Below, piece by piece: positions 18,832-26,435 of a DNA stretch of 40,053 nucleotides. The position numbers and the translations under genes were made by a program. Position 1 is the first letter of the stretch; every line of letters starts with the position of its first letter. Below the pieces are notes generated by a model. It was given only the letters and a program-made list of their open reading frames with translations. It ran no database searches and was not told the DNA's origin. The DNA is from Longimonas halophila. GTDB taxonomy: Bacteria; Bacteroidota; Rhodothermia; Rhodothermales; Salinibacteraceae. The DNA lies in assembly GCF_002554705.1 (NCBI RefSeq), contig NZ_PDEP01000017.1, forward strand, positions 1-40,053, written 5' to 3'.

Positions 18832-18862
18832 GGCCCAGCTCACCCGTTGAGCTGGGCCTTTT
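18832..18862 (+). terminator. Intrinsic terminator after the GH3 gene
   Basis: A perfect 11-bp stem, GGCCCAGCTCA (18832-18842) with TGAGCTGGGCC (18848-18858), has a CCCGT loop followed by TTTT. It ends the beta-glucan locus. The facing minus-strand gene stops at 18903, and the hairpin may also help end that transcript. Confidence 0.88.
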
Positions 18863-18902
18863 CGTGGCACCCCGCGCTTTCTGTGGATGTCCTGTGGCGC
18901 TA

Positions 18903-20606
18903 CTACCGCACCACGACCATGCGATGCGATGCGGTGTGTGGGCCTGCCTGGAGGCGCAGAAAGTACGTTCCGCTTGGCAGCGTGTCTGCCTGGAACGGAA
19001 GCTCGTGGTATCCATCCGGAAATGCACGATTAGCAACTTCGTCAACAAGGCGCCCGTCCAGCGTCCAAATCGTTAGGGTCACGTCCAGGGTTGTGGGTAA
19101 ATCGAAGGCAATGGTTGTTTGATCGTCAAAGGGATTCGGGAAGTTGCCCACCAGGTGCGGCCCGTTCTCGTTTTCAGTGAGCGCTGCTCGCCCAACTTTC
19201 AGCACGGGTGAAAGCTGGTCGGGCGCGTCAGGTACCACATGGCGGACGCGGTAGAACACCACATCCGCTGGGGGCGATGAATCGACCACGGTGTACTCGT
19301 GCCGTCCATCTGCCAGGCGCGTGCCGTCGGTTGCGGTGTCGGTTGCAAATGGGATCCACCGCGTGCGGTCGGTTGAACGCTCGATCACGTAGTGCCCCGC
19401 ATCGTGCGAGCCTGTCCACATCAAAACGACTTCTGCATTGCGCACCTGCGCCTGCCAATCTGAAACGGGCGTTTGCGGACCAATAGGAAGCGCCACGCGC
19501 ACGGCAGTGTCAGGCCCTGGCTCTTCGCCTTCAAGAGGAGGCCACGGACCATACGTTTGCGCCGTGGGATGGGGCGTAGCTGTAGTGCGCAACGACTGAA
19601 GCCCTTCGTCGTCGAGCGCTTCGGGAAGCATCTGTACCCAGGCAAGCGTGCCATCAAACGGACGCATGGCCGGATCGGCTGAGACCGGGCCGGGCGGACG
19701 TCCCCCAAAAGTGAGCGGGGCCCGTCCGGCTCTGCACGCTGGTGTGCGAGCGCGAGCAACCTGCTGCCCATCAACGTAAACTGTGGTTTGCCGCGTGGCG
19801 TCCTCGTACACCAGCGCAACGTAATGCCAGCGCCCATCGGCCACGACCGTGCCGCTACGCACCGTATGATGCGCCGTGCCTGTGCCCTGATACACCTGTA
19901 GTCGTCCAGTGGGCCCGGTCACGACTTCGAGCGGATACGGCGCGTCGGGATCGCCCGTCCAGGTTGAGGCAACGACCGCGTTGCGCTGCATGGTGCGCAT
20001 CCAGAACGCCATGGTAAATGTCTGCAGAGTCTGCCCTGTACGTTGTGGGTTTGCATCGGCGTTGGGCTCAGTGCTGTTCGGAAACGGCCACCCCCATGTG
20101 CTTCGTCCCGGTAGAGGCGTTTCAATGGTCTTCGCGATGCGCGTGAGCGGGGCCGGTTGCAGGGTGGCGCCGGTAAACGGGATGAGCCGCCACGTGGCCC
20201 GCGATGTAGGCGCTCCGGCACGTACGCGCAGCACCGCCTCGAACGGTCCGTGCTGGGGCGTATCAAAGCGGAGCGTCCATGCCGTAGCGCGCTGCTCTGC
20301 GCGGAAATCAACCGCATCTGCGCCATAGTGTAACAGATCTACTGCATAAATATCGGCATCGGCAGGCCCCTCAATGACGAGCTGGCGTGTGTCGTCGGGT
20401 AGCGTAAGCGTACCGACCACATGCGTGGTGTCATGGGCCCAGCGCGTGTCTTCGTTGGGCGCATGTTGCATGGCCCATGCTGGGGAAGCGCTCCACATGG
20501 CCACCAGCATTCCAAGGATCACCAGCAAGAGGTTCGTTACACGCACAGGGCGCCGGGGCTTCAGTTGATGCCCGTTGCGACATGGCCCCAACTTTCTCCT
20601 TGGCAT
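18903..20606 (-). CDS. Secreted LamG-domain protein with type IX secretion C-terminal sorting domain
   Basis: This 567-residue exported protein has a signal peptide (hydrophobic residues 23-41, cleavage after SPAWA near 45). An unassigned beta-rich region comes first (about 50-160). A concanavalin A-like LamG fold follows (about 165-340, with MAFWMRT, DGRWHYVALVYED and TTVYVDGQQVA), then a fibronectin-like segment (about 395-470). The last 85 residues form a Por-type sorting domain: GNFPNPFDDQTTIAFDLP, then SGTYFLRLQAG and the terminal MVVVR. Such domains direct cargo to the type IX secretion system and the cell surface. LamG domains often bind glycans, which fits the neighbouring locus, but no catalytic residues are evident. 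ATG 20606 is chosen over an upstream frame that extends to 20732 because it gives a plausible signal peptide. Confidence 0.85.
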   Translation of the reverse strand: MPRRKLGPCRNGHQLKPRRPVRVTNLLLVILGMLVAMWSASPAWAMQHAPNEDTRWAHDTTHVVGTLTLPDDTRQLVIEGPADADIYAVDLLHYGADAVDFRAEQRATAWTLRFDTPQHGPFEAVLRVRAGAPTSRATWRLIPFTGATLQPAPLTRIAKTIETPLPGRSTWGWPFPNSTEPNADANPQRTGQTLQTFTMAFWMRTMQRNAVVASTWTGDPDAPYPLEVVTGPTGRLQVYQGTGTAHHTVRSGTVVADGRWHYVALVYEDATRQTTVYVDGQQVARARTPACRAGRAPLTFGGRPPGPVSADPAMRPFDGTLAWVQMLPEALDDEGLQSLRTTATPHPTAQTYGPWPPLEGEEPGPDTAVRVALPIGPQTPVSDWQAQVRNAEVVLMWTGSHDAGHYVIERSTDRTRWIPFATDTATDGTRLADGRHEYTVVDSSPPADVVFYRVRHVVPDAPDQLSPVLKVGRAALTENENGPHLVGNFPNPFDDQTTIAFDLPTTLDVTLTIWTLDGRLVDEVANRAFPDGYHELPFQADTLPSGTYFLRLQAGPHTASHRMVVVR

Positions 20607-20818
20607 AATGCGTGTGAATCCCCCCATATATGAATGGATGCGGTAGCCGCCACTTAACGTAGTATTTACCTGATGCAACCGCAAGCATCGGTGCCCCAGC
20701 ATCCGCTTTGGTTTCTTGTGTTGAGCCGGCACTGCACAGCGGAACCGGACGGGAAACCCTATGCGTTGTGTATTTCAGCGCATTCGCCTGACTCTTGTGC
20801 TACAACATCTTGACACCA

Positions 20819-21541
20819 ATGACAACTGCGTTCTATGCGCCTCCGGAGCAGTTTCGGGGGCGCCGTGTGGTACTGCCTCCCAATGAAACCCGCCATGCAG
20901 TACGTGCACTCCGCCACAGCCCCGGTGACGAGGTCGTCGTGGTAGATGGTACGGGCGGATGGCATCGTGTGCGCCTTGAGCATACGGGGCAGAAGCAAGC
21001 CCTGGGTACGGTCGTTGCCTCTGCACGCAATGTAGGGGAGCCTAAGGCGCCGTGTGTGCTGGCCGCCGGGGTGCTGCACAAACGAAGTCGCTACGAAACG
21101 CTTGTAGAGAAAGCTGTAGAGCTGGGCGTTACCACTATCGTTCCGCTGGCCACCATGCGGGCAGAGCGTACCGACGTTCGATACGATCGCTTGCGTAATC
21201 TCATGATTGCTGCTACGAAGCAATGCGGACGCTCGCGCGTGCCCCATCTTACGGCGCCGTGTTCGCTGGCGGATGTCCTGGTGCGCTTTCCACGGCTTAC
21301 GGCATTCTGCTGCCACGAATCGGGGGCCGGGCGTTCTGCGCTGCCCGCAGCCTTGCAGTTGATACCGTCCTCAACGGGCGTGCTGCTGACCATTGGCCCC
21401 GAGGGCGGATTTGCCCCGCATGAAGTTGCCACAGCCCAGCGCGCAGGTGCGCAGCTCGTCCATCTGGGACCGCGCCGCCTGCGCGCCGAAACCGCTGCCC
21501 TAACAGCTGCTGGGGCGGTATCCTTACATCGAGCAGCATAG
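20819..21541 (+). CDS. rsmE: 16S rRNA (uracil-1498-N3)-methyltransferase RsmE
   Basis: This 240-residue SPOUT-class enzyme methylates N3 of U1498 in 16S rRNA using S-adenosylmethionine. The N-terminal PUA-like domain has the characteristic HAVRALRHSPGDEVVVVDGTG (residues 24-44). The middle has KRSRYETLVEKAVELGVTTIVPL. The C-terminal trefoil-knot motifs LLTIGPEGGFAPHE and LGPRRLRAETAAL form the SAM site. Length is normal. ATG 20819 is chosen; a GTG 24 bases upstream is less likely. It is divergent from the LamG gene and 65 bp ahead of the Nudix gene. Confidence 0.95.
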   Translation: MTTAFYAPPEQFRGRRVVLPPNETRHAVRALRHSPGDEVVVVDGTGGWHRVRLEHTGQKQALGTVVASARNVGEPKAPCVLAAGVLHKRSRYETLVEKAVELGVTTIVPLATMRAERTDVRYDRLRNLMIAATKQCGRSRVPHLTAPCSLADVLVRFPRLTAFCCHESGAGRSALPAALQLIPSSTGVLLTIGPEGGFAPHEVATAQRAGAQLVHLGPRRLRAETAALTAAGAVSLHRAA

Positions 21542-21606
21542 TCGCCCAAGGCGGTTGCTGCTCTGTTGCTTTGCTCCTCCTGATATGCTAACGCCCCTTC
21601 ATCTTT

Positions 21607-22164
21607 ATGATCGACCTGACGGAAACATCCGTTTCGTCCGAAGAACTTTTCGACGGTGTGCTCTTGCATGCCCATCGCGACACGGTGCGCCTGCCCGATG
21701 GGCGCACGGCCTCGCGCGAGTGGCTCGATCATCCGGGGGCGGTCGCGGTAGTGCCCTTGTTCGCGAACGGCGATACCATGCTCATCCGACAATTTCGCTT
21801 TCCGCCGCGCCGCACATTCGTAGAGGTGCCTGCTGGGAAGTTTGATCATGACGACGAGCCCTCAGAGGCGGTGGGCCGCCGTGAACTGAAAGAGGAAACC
21901 GGCCTCTCGGCAGAGACGCTCACTCCACTGGGTACGTTCTTTCCGTGCATCGGATACAGCAACGAAGTCATTCATGTGTATCTGGCCGAAGACCTTACGC
22001 AGGGCGAGCAGGAGCTAACCGACGACGAGTTTGCAGAGCCCATGCGTCTGCCGTTCGAAGAGGCAGTGGCGCAGGCCATGGACGGGTCGCTGGCTGATAT
22101 GAAGACGATTACCGCACTCACCCGGGCGCATTACGCGATTCAGCAGCGTGGTGCGAAGATTTAA
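21607..22164 (+). CDS. Nudix hydrolase, ADP-ribose pyrophosphatase-like
   Basis: This 185-residue cytoplasmic Nudix enzyme most likely hydrolyses ADP-ribose or a similar nucleoside diphosphate derivative. The Nudix box runs from Gly78 with RRELKEETGL as its catalytic core, supplying the Mg2+-binding glutamates. The preceding VEVPAGK and the N-terminal region (SREWLDHPGAVAVVPLF) are typical of the ADP-ribose pyrophosphatase group. The box has one extra residue between its first glycine and first glutamate (six instead of five), a small deviation. It follows rsmE in the same direction and may be co-transcribed with it. Confidence 0.88.
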   Translation: MIDLTETSVSSEELFDGVLLHAHRDTVRLPDGRTASREWLDHPGAVAVVPLFANGDTMLIRQFRFPPRRTFVEVPAGKFDHDDEPSEAVGRRELKEETGLSAETLTPLGTFFPCIGYSNEVIHVYLAEDLTQGEQELTDDEFAEPMRLPFEEAVAQAMDGSLADMKTITALTRAHYAIQQRGAKI

Positions 22165-22321
22165 GCGAAAGCGCCAACGTGTTGAACATGCTGTGCCCAG
22201 CAGCATACGTATGAGTTGCATGTGCAATATATGCTAACGTGACAGGCGTGCAACATAGCAGCGCCGTATGCTGCCACGCCTTGTATCTGCCACTACCTGC
22301 CCACGAATAACATCTGCTGTA

Positions 22322-22702
22322 ATGTCGTTTCCGTTTATCATTACGCTTGGCGTCATCACCCTGATTGCGCTCCTGATGATCATAGTCATCCTCCTTCAGA
22401 GCGGTCAGGGGGGCGGACTCGCAGGTATTGCGTCCAGTGGGGCGACCCGGCAGGTGCTGGGCACCCGGCAAGCGCCCGACCTGCTTGAGAAGATTACCTG
22501 GGTGTTGGGCACAGCGTTTATCGTCCTGTGCATCCTGATCAACTTCATGATTCAGAACGAGGGACCTGAGGAGAGCATCATCCAACAGCAGGCCCCACAG
22601 CAGCAACAGCAGCAGATGCCAGCCGCCCCAGGGGGCGGAACGGATGGCACCCCACTTCCAGGCGACGGCGGGTCGCAGCAGCCGTCTCAAGACCAAGAGT
22701 AG
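22322..22702 (+). CDS. secG: Preprotein translocase subunit SecG
   Basis: This 126-residue inner-membrane protein is a subunit of the SecYEG channel. It has two hydrophobic helices (about 5-26 and 60-77) with the conserved cytoplasmic loop between them (LLQSGQGGGLAGIASSGATRQVLGTR, residues 24-49), the SecG hallmark. The tail after residue 80 is an unusually long Gln/Pro/Gly-rich stretch with a run of glutamines and is probably disordered. ATG 22322 is chosen because the first helix starts there. An intrinsic terminator follows at 22748-22786. Confidence 0.93.
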   Translation: MSFPFIITLGVITLIALLMIIVILLQSGQGGGLAGIASSGATRQVLGTRQAPDLLEKITWVLGTAFIVLCILINFMIQNEGPEESIIQQQAPQQQQQQMPAAPGGGTDGTPLPGDGGSQQPSQDQE

Positions 22703-22747
22703 TTTCGAGGTCGCACAACGCGTTTCCCCAAATTGTGCTTGAACTAC

Positions 22748-22786
22748 AAAGCGGCAGCCTCCTTATGCAGGGGGCTGCCGCTTTGC
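22748..22786 (+). terminator. Terminator-like hairpin after secG
   Basis: AAAGCGGCAGCC (22748-22759) pairs perfectly with GGCTGCCGCTTT (22773-22784). The flanking A and T runs make it a likely bidirectional terminator, serving secG and possibly the RNase P RNA gene coming from the other side. Confidence 0.75.
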
Positions 22787-22867
22787 GTTGGCCCGGTGTG
22801 TAGCAGCAGTGCGTGTTTTCTGTAACAGCGTGCACGTGCAGGACACGAGCTCCTCAAAAAGTCGCGG

Positions 22868-23312
22868 CCACGTGCGCATCGATAAGCCGAATTCTGTCCG
22901 TGAAGAGCAAGGGGCCGCGGGGCCTCGGTCTCTTCAGGAGCACCATCTATCTGGACGCCCCGTTGCCGGAGCGCTCAAGCGGCCTACCCGCGTCGCGGTT
23001 TCGCGGGCCGCGATATCTGCCCTCGAAGGGGCAGTGCGACGCTGCTTAGCCTTGCACCCCATGGGGTTTGCCTGGCCGCCCGTGTCGCCACGCGCGCCGA
23101 GGAGCTCTTACCTCCCCTTTTCACCCCTTACCTGTGCCCAACCGGGGTCGGGTCCATCGGCGGGTTAGCTTTCTGTTGCACATGCCGTCGCCCATCGGCC
23201 AAGGCCGCCTGGGCGCCTTCCGGTTAGGAAGCACGGTGCCCTCTGGTGTTCGGACTTTCCTCACCGCCACCCGCTTGGGGCAACGGAGCGATGCTCTAAA
23301 GCGCACGCAAAG
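22868..23312 (-). ncRNA. rnpB: RNase P RNA (bacterial type A)
   Basis: This is the catalytic RNA that matures tRNA 5' ends. Read on the minus strand, the conserved 5' P4 strand GAGGAAAGTCCGAACACC starts at about 23262. The GGTAAGAGCTC core lies near 23105, just after a GTGAAAAGGGG segment. The conserved 3' end GACAGAATTCGGCTTATC is at about 22898-22881. The terminal P1 helix can be closed by CGTGCGC (from about 23307) with GCGCACG (ending at 22871), which sets the approximate boundaries and a length near 440 nt. Exact ends are uncertain by several bases. Its 5' end lies about 60 bp after the stop of the coiled-coil gene on the same strand. Confidence 0.93.
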
Positions 23313-23370
23313 TGCGGTTGCTGATGTTGAAACGGGATGTCTTTATTGATTCAGCGCTTCGAAGAGGCTA

Positions 23371-24156
23371 CTACAGCCCTGTGTCCAGATTAAGCTCCTC
23401 GTTGGTTTCTTCTGCAGTTTCTTCGTAGAGCTCTTTGTCCACAATAATGCGCCCGGTGTGCTCGCATGCAATGACACGTTTGCGCTTGCGAATTTCCACC
23501 TGGCGCTGGGGCGGCACGGCAAATCCAGCAGCGGCACCGCGTCGCAGGGGCACCACCGCCCGGCCGTCGCGCACCCGCTCACGCAGCTTGGAGTAGGAAC
23601 GCAGGTAGCGGTCGTCCACCTGCTCCTTGGCCTCGTCGCGCACGGCTTGCAGGGCACTCTCTTCGGCCTTGGTATCGGCGACCACCTCGTCGAGCTTCTC
23701 TTTCTTTTCGTCGAGAACCGCATTGAGCTCGTCGAGCTGCTCTTGCGTATCCTCAAGGGCCGATTCGTTCGCGGCAACGGTCTTTTCGGCACGCTCGATG
23801 GTTTCGCGTGCTTCCGAAATACGCTCTTTTTGCGTTTCAATTTCGGAGGTGAGCGCGTCGTACTCGCGGTTGTTGCGCACCTGAAGCTGCTGCTCCTCGT
23901 ACTTTTCGATGAGCCCTTCCGCCTCTTTGATGTCGACGTCAGCCTGGCGCTTATCGACCTTGGCCTGTTTCAACTCCTCTTCGTAGTTGTCGAGCCGCGT
24001 TTGCAAGCCGGCCTGCTCATCCTCTAAATCCTGAATCTCCTCAGGGAGGTCGCCGCGCAGCTTCTGAATCCGGTCGATGCGGTTGTCGATGTGCTGCAGC
24101 CGCACCAGCGCGCGCAGCTGCTCTTCGATCGTTTTCTTCTGTTCTGCAGTGGCCAT
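23371..24156 (-). CDS. Coiled-coil protein of the C4-type zinc-ribbon (CT398-like) family, ribbon degenerate
   Basis: This 261-residue cytoplasmic protein has a long antiparallel coiled coil (about 5-180, rich in E, K, Q and A). It ends in the remnant of the C4 zinc-ribbon domain normally found in this family (about 195-245). The conserved scaffold PPQRQVEIRKRKRVIACEHTGRIIVD is clear. However, the first Cys pair is replaced by an alanine-rich stretch (RGAAAGFAV), and the second pair reads CEHT, so only one of four zinc ligands remains. The domain should therefore not bind zinc in the usual way. The family's function is poorly defined; roles in flagellar export or nucleic-acid binding have been proposed for relatives. 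The C-terminal tail is very acidic. rnpB follows on the same strand. Confidence 0.85.
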   Translation of the reverse strand: MATAEQKKTIEEQLRALVRLQHIDNRIDRIQKLRGDLPEEIQDLEDEQAGLQTRLDNYEEELKQAKVDKRQADVDIKEAEGLIEKYEEQQLQVRNNREYDALTSEIETQKERISEARETIERAEKTVAANESALEDTQEQLDELNAVLDEKKEKLDEVVADTKAEESALQAVRDEAKEQVDDRYLRSYSKLRERVRDGRAVVPLRRGAAAGFAVPPQRQVEIRKRKRVIACEHTGRIIVDKELYEETAEETNEELNLDTGL

Positions 24157-24624
24157 AATAGGCAGGGGTCGAGGTAGGTCAGTATACGCGTTGTGGGCAA
24201 ACTATGGACTGTAGCCAACAACTTACAACCTACAGGGCGCCCACAAGATTCGACATCGCATCTGCCACTGCATCAGTTTTGCCCAAATCCCATGCGCCTG
24301 CAGGGGAGCGCCGGGGCCGATAGCCAAAATTGAGGCATGCAACGTACTCACCAATCTGCTCATTCAACGCGCCTAAGCAGGGTGCAGCAGTCTACACAGC
24401 CTGTTTCGGGTGCCCCCACGTTTCAGTTCGCACAGAAAAGCGCATACGTTCCATTGTTTAACAAAAGACAACGCAGCGCGGTCATCTTTTCCGGGGTATA
24501 CTCTGTACCACTACATCCAACCTAATGCATACGCCCGCCGTTGGCATGGGGGCGCGGTGCGATCTGAGGCACGGCTTACGCTCCTGCACCCTTTTCGTTT
24601 TCTGTACATTCCCTTACTGATTCT
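24157..24624. other. Intergenic region with a nested inverted repeat
   Basis: I find no gene in this 468-bp stretch between two divergent genes. It is less GC-rich than its neighbours and should carry both promoters. A nested inverted repeat at 24191-24246 is listed separately. Confidence 0.5.
24191..24246. repeat. Nested inverted repeat upstream of the coiled-coil gene
   Basis: The outer arms TTGTGGGC (24191-24198) and GCCCACAA (24239-24246) enclose the inner arms CTGTAG (24209-24214) and CTACAG (24230-24235). The structure lies 35-90 bp before the coiled-coil gene, so it could be a leader-RNA structure or a protein site. Function is unknown. Confidence 0.4.
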
Positions 24625-26151
24625 ATGGCTTTTACGGACCATTCCGATCCCCATCCGTCGTCGCGCCCTGCTTCGCCCGACAGCACGTCTGGCGAAAGCG
24701 AGGCGTCGCGTGGCGTAGACCGCCGGGCATTCCTTAAGCGGACCGCGCTCTCCTCTGCGGCACTCAGCATGGGCCTGTGGGGCGGCGACGGGGCAACGGC
24801 AGCAGCTTCTGTCCGTCCCCGAGCCGACGTGCAGGGGGAGGCCCGCAACATCATTTTCCTGGTGGTCGACGGCATGAGCCAGGGCACGCTCACCATGACC
24901 GACCAGCTGCTGCAGCGCCACCACGACCGCACCTCGCACTGGGTTGATCTCTATCGCGAGCAAGCCTACGACGCAAAAGCGTTCATGGACATGACGCCGC
25001 TCAACTCGCTCGTGACGGGGTCTGCCGCCGCGGCTTCGTCGTGGGGATGCGGCCATCGCATCAACAATACGATGCTGAACATGGACCCCGACGAGAATCC
25101 CTATCGCACCATCTGCCAGATTGTTCGGGATGCCGGGAAGGCCACGGGCCTGGTGAGCACCGCGCGCATCACCCATGCTACGCCTGCCGGATTTGGCATC
25201 AACATGCCGCAGCGGTGGATGGAAGACGACATTGCAGCGCAGTACCTGGAGCGCGAGTATGACCTGCTCATGGGCGGCGGTGCGCGTCACTTTACCGCTG
25301 AGGGGCGCGACGACAATCAGGATCTTACCACCGCCTTTGCCGACGCGGGCTACCGCGTGCTGCGCAGCCGAAGCGACCTGGGCGAGGTGGCCAGCGCTGA
25401 AAAAGCACTGGGCCTGTTCTTCGACAGCCACCTGCCCTACGAAATCGACCGCCGTCGCATCGACCGGCTCCAGCGCACGGTGCCGTCGCTTGCCGAGATG
25501 ACCGAGGCGGCGCTGGGTCGACTGAACCAGCACGAAGAGGGCTTTCTGTTGCATGTGGAGGGCGGACGCGTGGACCACGGCGCGCATTCGAACGACACCG
25601 CGGGCTTGCTCTACGACCAGGTGGCATTCGACGAGACCATTGCCACTGTGCTCAACTTTGTGGCCGACCGCGATGATACGCTGCTCGTGGTTACCACCGA
25701 CCACGGCAACGCCAACCCCGGCCTCAATGCCATCGGCGATCGCTATGAAGACTCGCCTGCTATGTTTGATCGCATTGCTGACTTCCGTCGCTCGAACGAG
25801 TGGATCTTTCGCGAGCTTGACGAAGACAGCGCGGTCGATGAAATCCAGGAGCGCGTGGCGTTTGCTTGCAACCTCGACATCAGCACGGGGCAGGCCTCGA
25901 CCCTGAAGCAAGCGATGCAGGGCGACTTCGAGGCGGTCTACCAGCCGCGCAGCAGTCCCTCGGCGGTTCTTTCGGCCATCCAGGCGAATTACACCGCCGT
26001 GAACTGGACGGGCAGCATGCACACGTCCGACTATGTGCCGCTCGTTGCCATGGGCCCCGGCAGCGACACCATTGGCAGCTTTGTGCGCAACACCGAGCTG
26101 TTCGATCTGATGGTGGACACTGCGGGCGTGCGTGCCCACGCCGAAGGATAG
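24625..26151 (+). CDS. Tat-exported alkaline phosphatase (PhoA superfamily)
   Basis: This 508-residue periplasmic phosphomonoesterase would release phosphate from organic esters. The N-terminus carries a twin-arginine signal (RRAFLKRTALSSAALS, about residues 33-48), so it is exported folded by the Tat system. Metal-site motifs of the family are visible: IIFLVVDGMSQG (near 76-87), the glycine- and histidine-rich LHVEGGRVDHGAHSNDTAG (near 310-328), VVTTDHGNANPG (near 353-364) and the late SMHTSDYVPLVAMGPGSD. The nucleophile is probably Ser133 in VTGSAAAASS, where the usual Asp before the serine is a glycine. No phosphate-starvation operator could be identified upstream. ATG 24625 directly precedes the hydrophilic n-region. 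Confidence 0.92.
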   Translation: MAFTDHSDPHPSSRPASPDSTSGESEASRGVDRRAFLKRTALSSAALSMGLWGGDGATAAASVRPRADVQGEARNIIFLVVDGMSQGTLTMTDQLLQRHHDRTSHWVDLYREQAYDAKAFMDMTPLNSLVTGSAAAASSWGCGHRINNTMLNMDPDENPYRTICQIVRDAGKATGLVSTARITHATPAGFGINMPQRWMEDDIAAQYLEREYDLLMGGGARHFTAEGRDDNQDLTTAFADAGYRVLRSRSDLGEVASAEKALGLFFDSHLPYEIDRRRIDRLQRTVPSLAEMTEAALGRLNQHEEGFLLHVEGGRVDHGAHSNDTAGLLYDQVAFDETIATVLNFVADRDDTLLVVTTDHGNANPGLNAIGDRYEDSPAMFDRIADFRRSNEWIFRELDEDSAVDEIQERVAFACNLDISTGQASTLKQAMQGDFEAVYQPRSSPSAVLSAIQANYTAVNWTGSMHTSDYVPLVAMGPGSDTIGSFVRNTELFDLMVDTAGVRAHAEG

Positions 26152-26190
26152 AACCCGATAACGATCGCTAACAAAGACTACCTACCCAAC

Positions 26191-26238
26191 AAAAAAAGCG
26201 CGCAGCCCTCTCCGTCCCCCGTGAGAGGCGCTGCGCGC
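26191..26238 (-). terminator. Intrinsic terminator on the minus strand
   Basis: Read on the minus strand, GCGCGCAG pairs with CTGCGCGC, extended by a GAGAGG/CCTCTC helix, and is followed by TTTTTTT (26197-26191). It should end transcription coming from the DnaQ/UvrC-N fusion gene, about 200 nt after its stop. The 197 bp between the two hold no gene that I recognise. Confidence 0.8.
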
Positions 26239-26435
26239 GTTGCGTATGGCCGCTACCAAAGGCAACTGCCAGACGCAAGGTGGTGGGTTAAACCAGTCGT
26301 TTTCGGTGGATACAGGGACGACGGCGTCCCCGCCTCCATTACCCCAAGCGCAATGCGTCTCGAAGACCGGACACGCCCCCGCGATATTTTTTTGGAGGGC
26401 AATTCTGGGGGGATGCGAAGGCCGTACTCAGTCGG

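Noticed and set aside
22788..23349. Overlapping open frames in the secG/coiled-coil gap
   Set aside because: They lie on the RNase P RNA gene, whose conserved ends and core are visible on the minus strand.
24511..26139. 542-codon frame antisense to the alkaline phosphatase
   Set aside because: It mirrors the phosphatase gene, is rich in His, Ala, Arg and Val with no domain, and has no plausible start context.
26239..26435. Possible small RNA such as tmRNA between the terminator and the DnaQ/UvrC-N stop
   Set aside because: A segment reading GGACGCCGTCGTCCC suggested a structured RNA, but no tmRNA ends, tag frame or tRNA-like fold could be found; it is probably 3' untranslated sequence.
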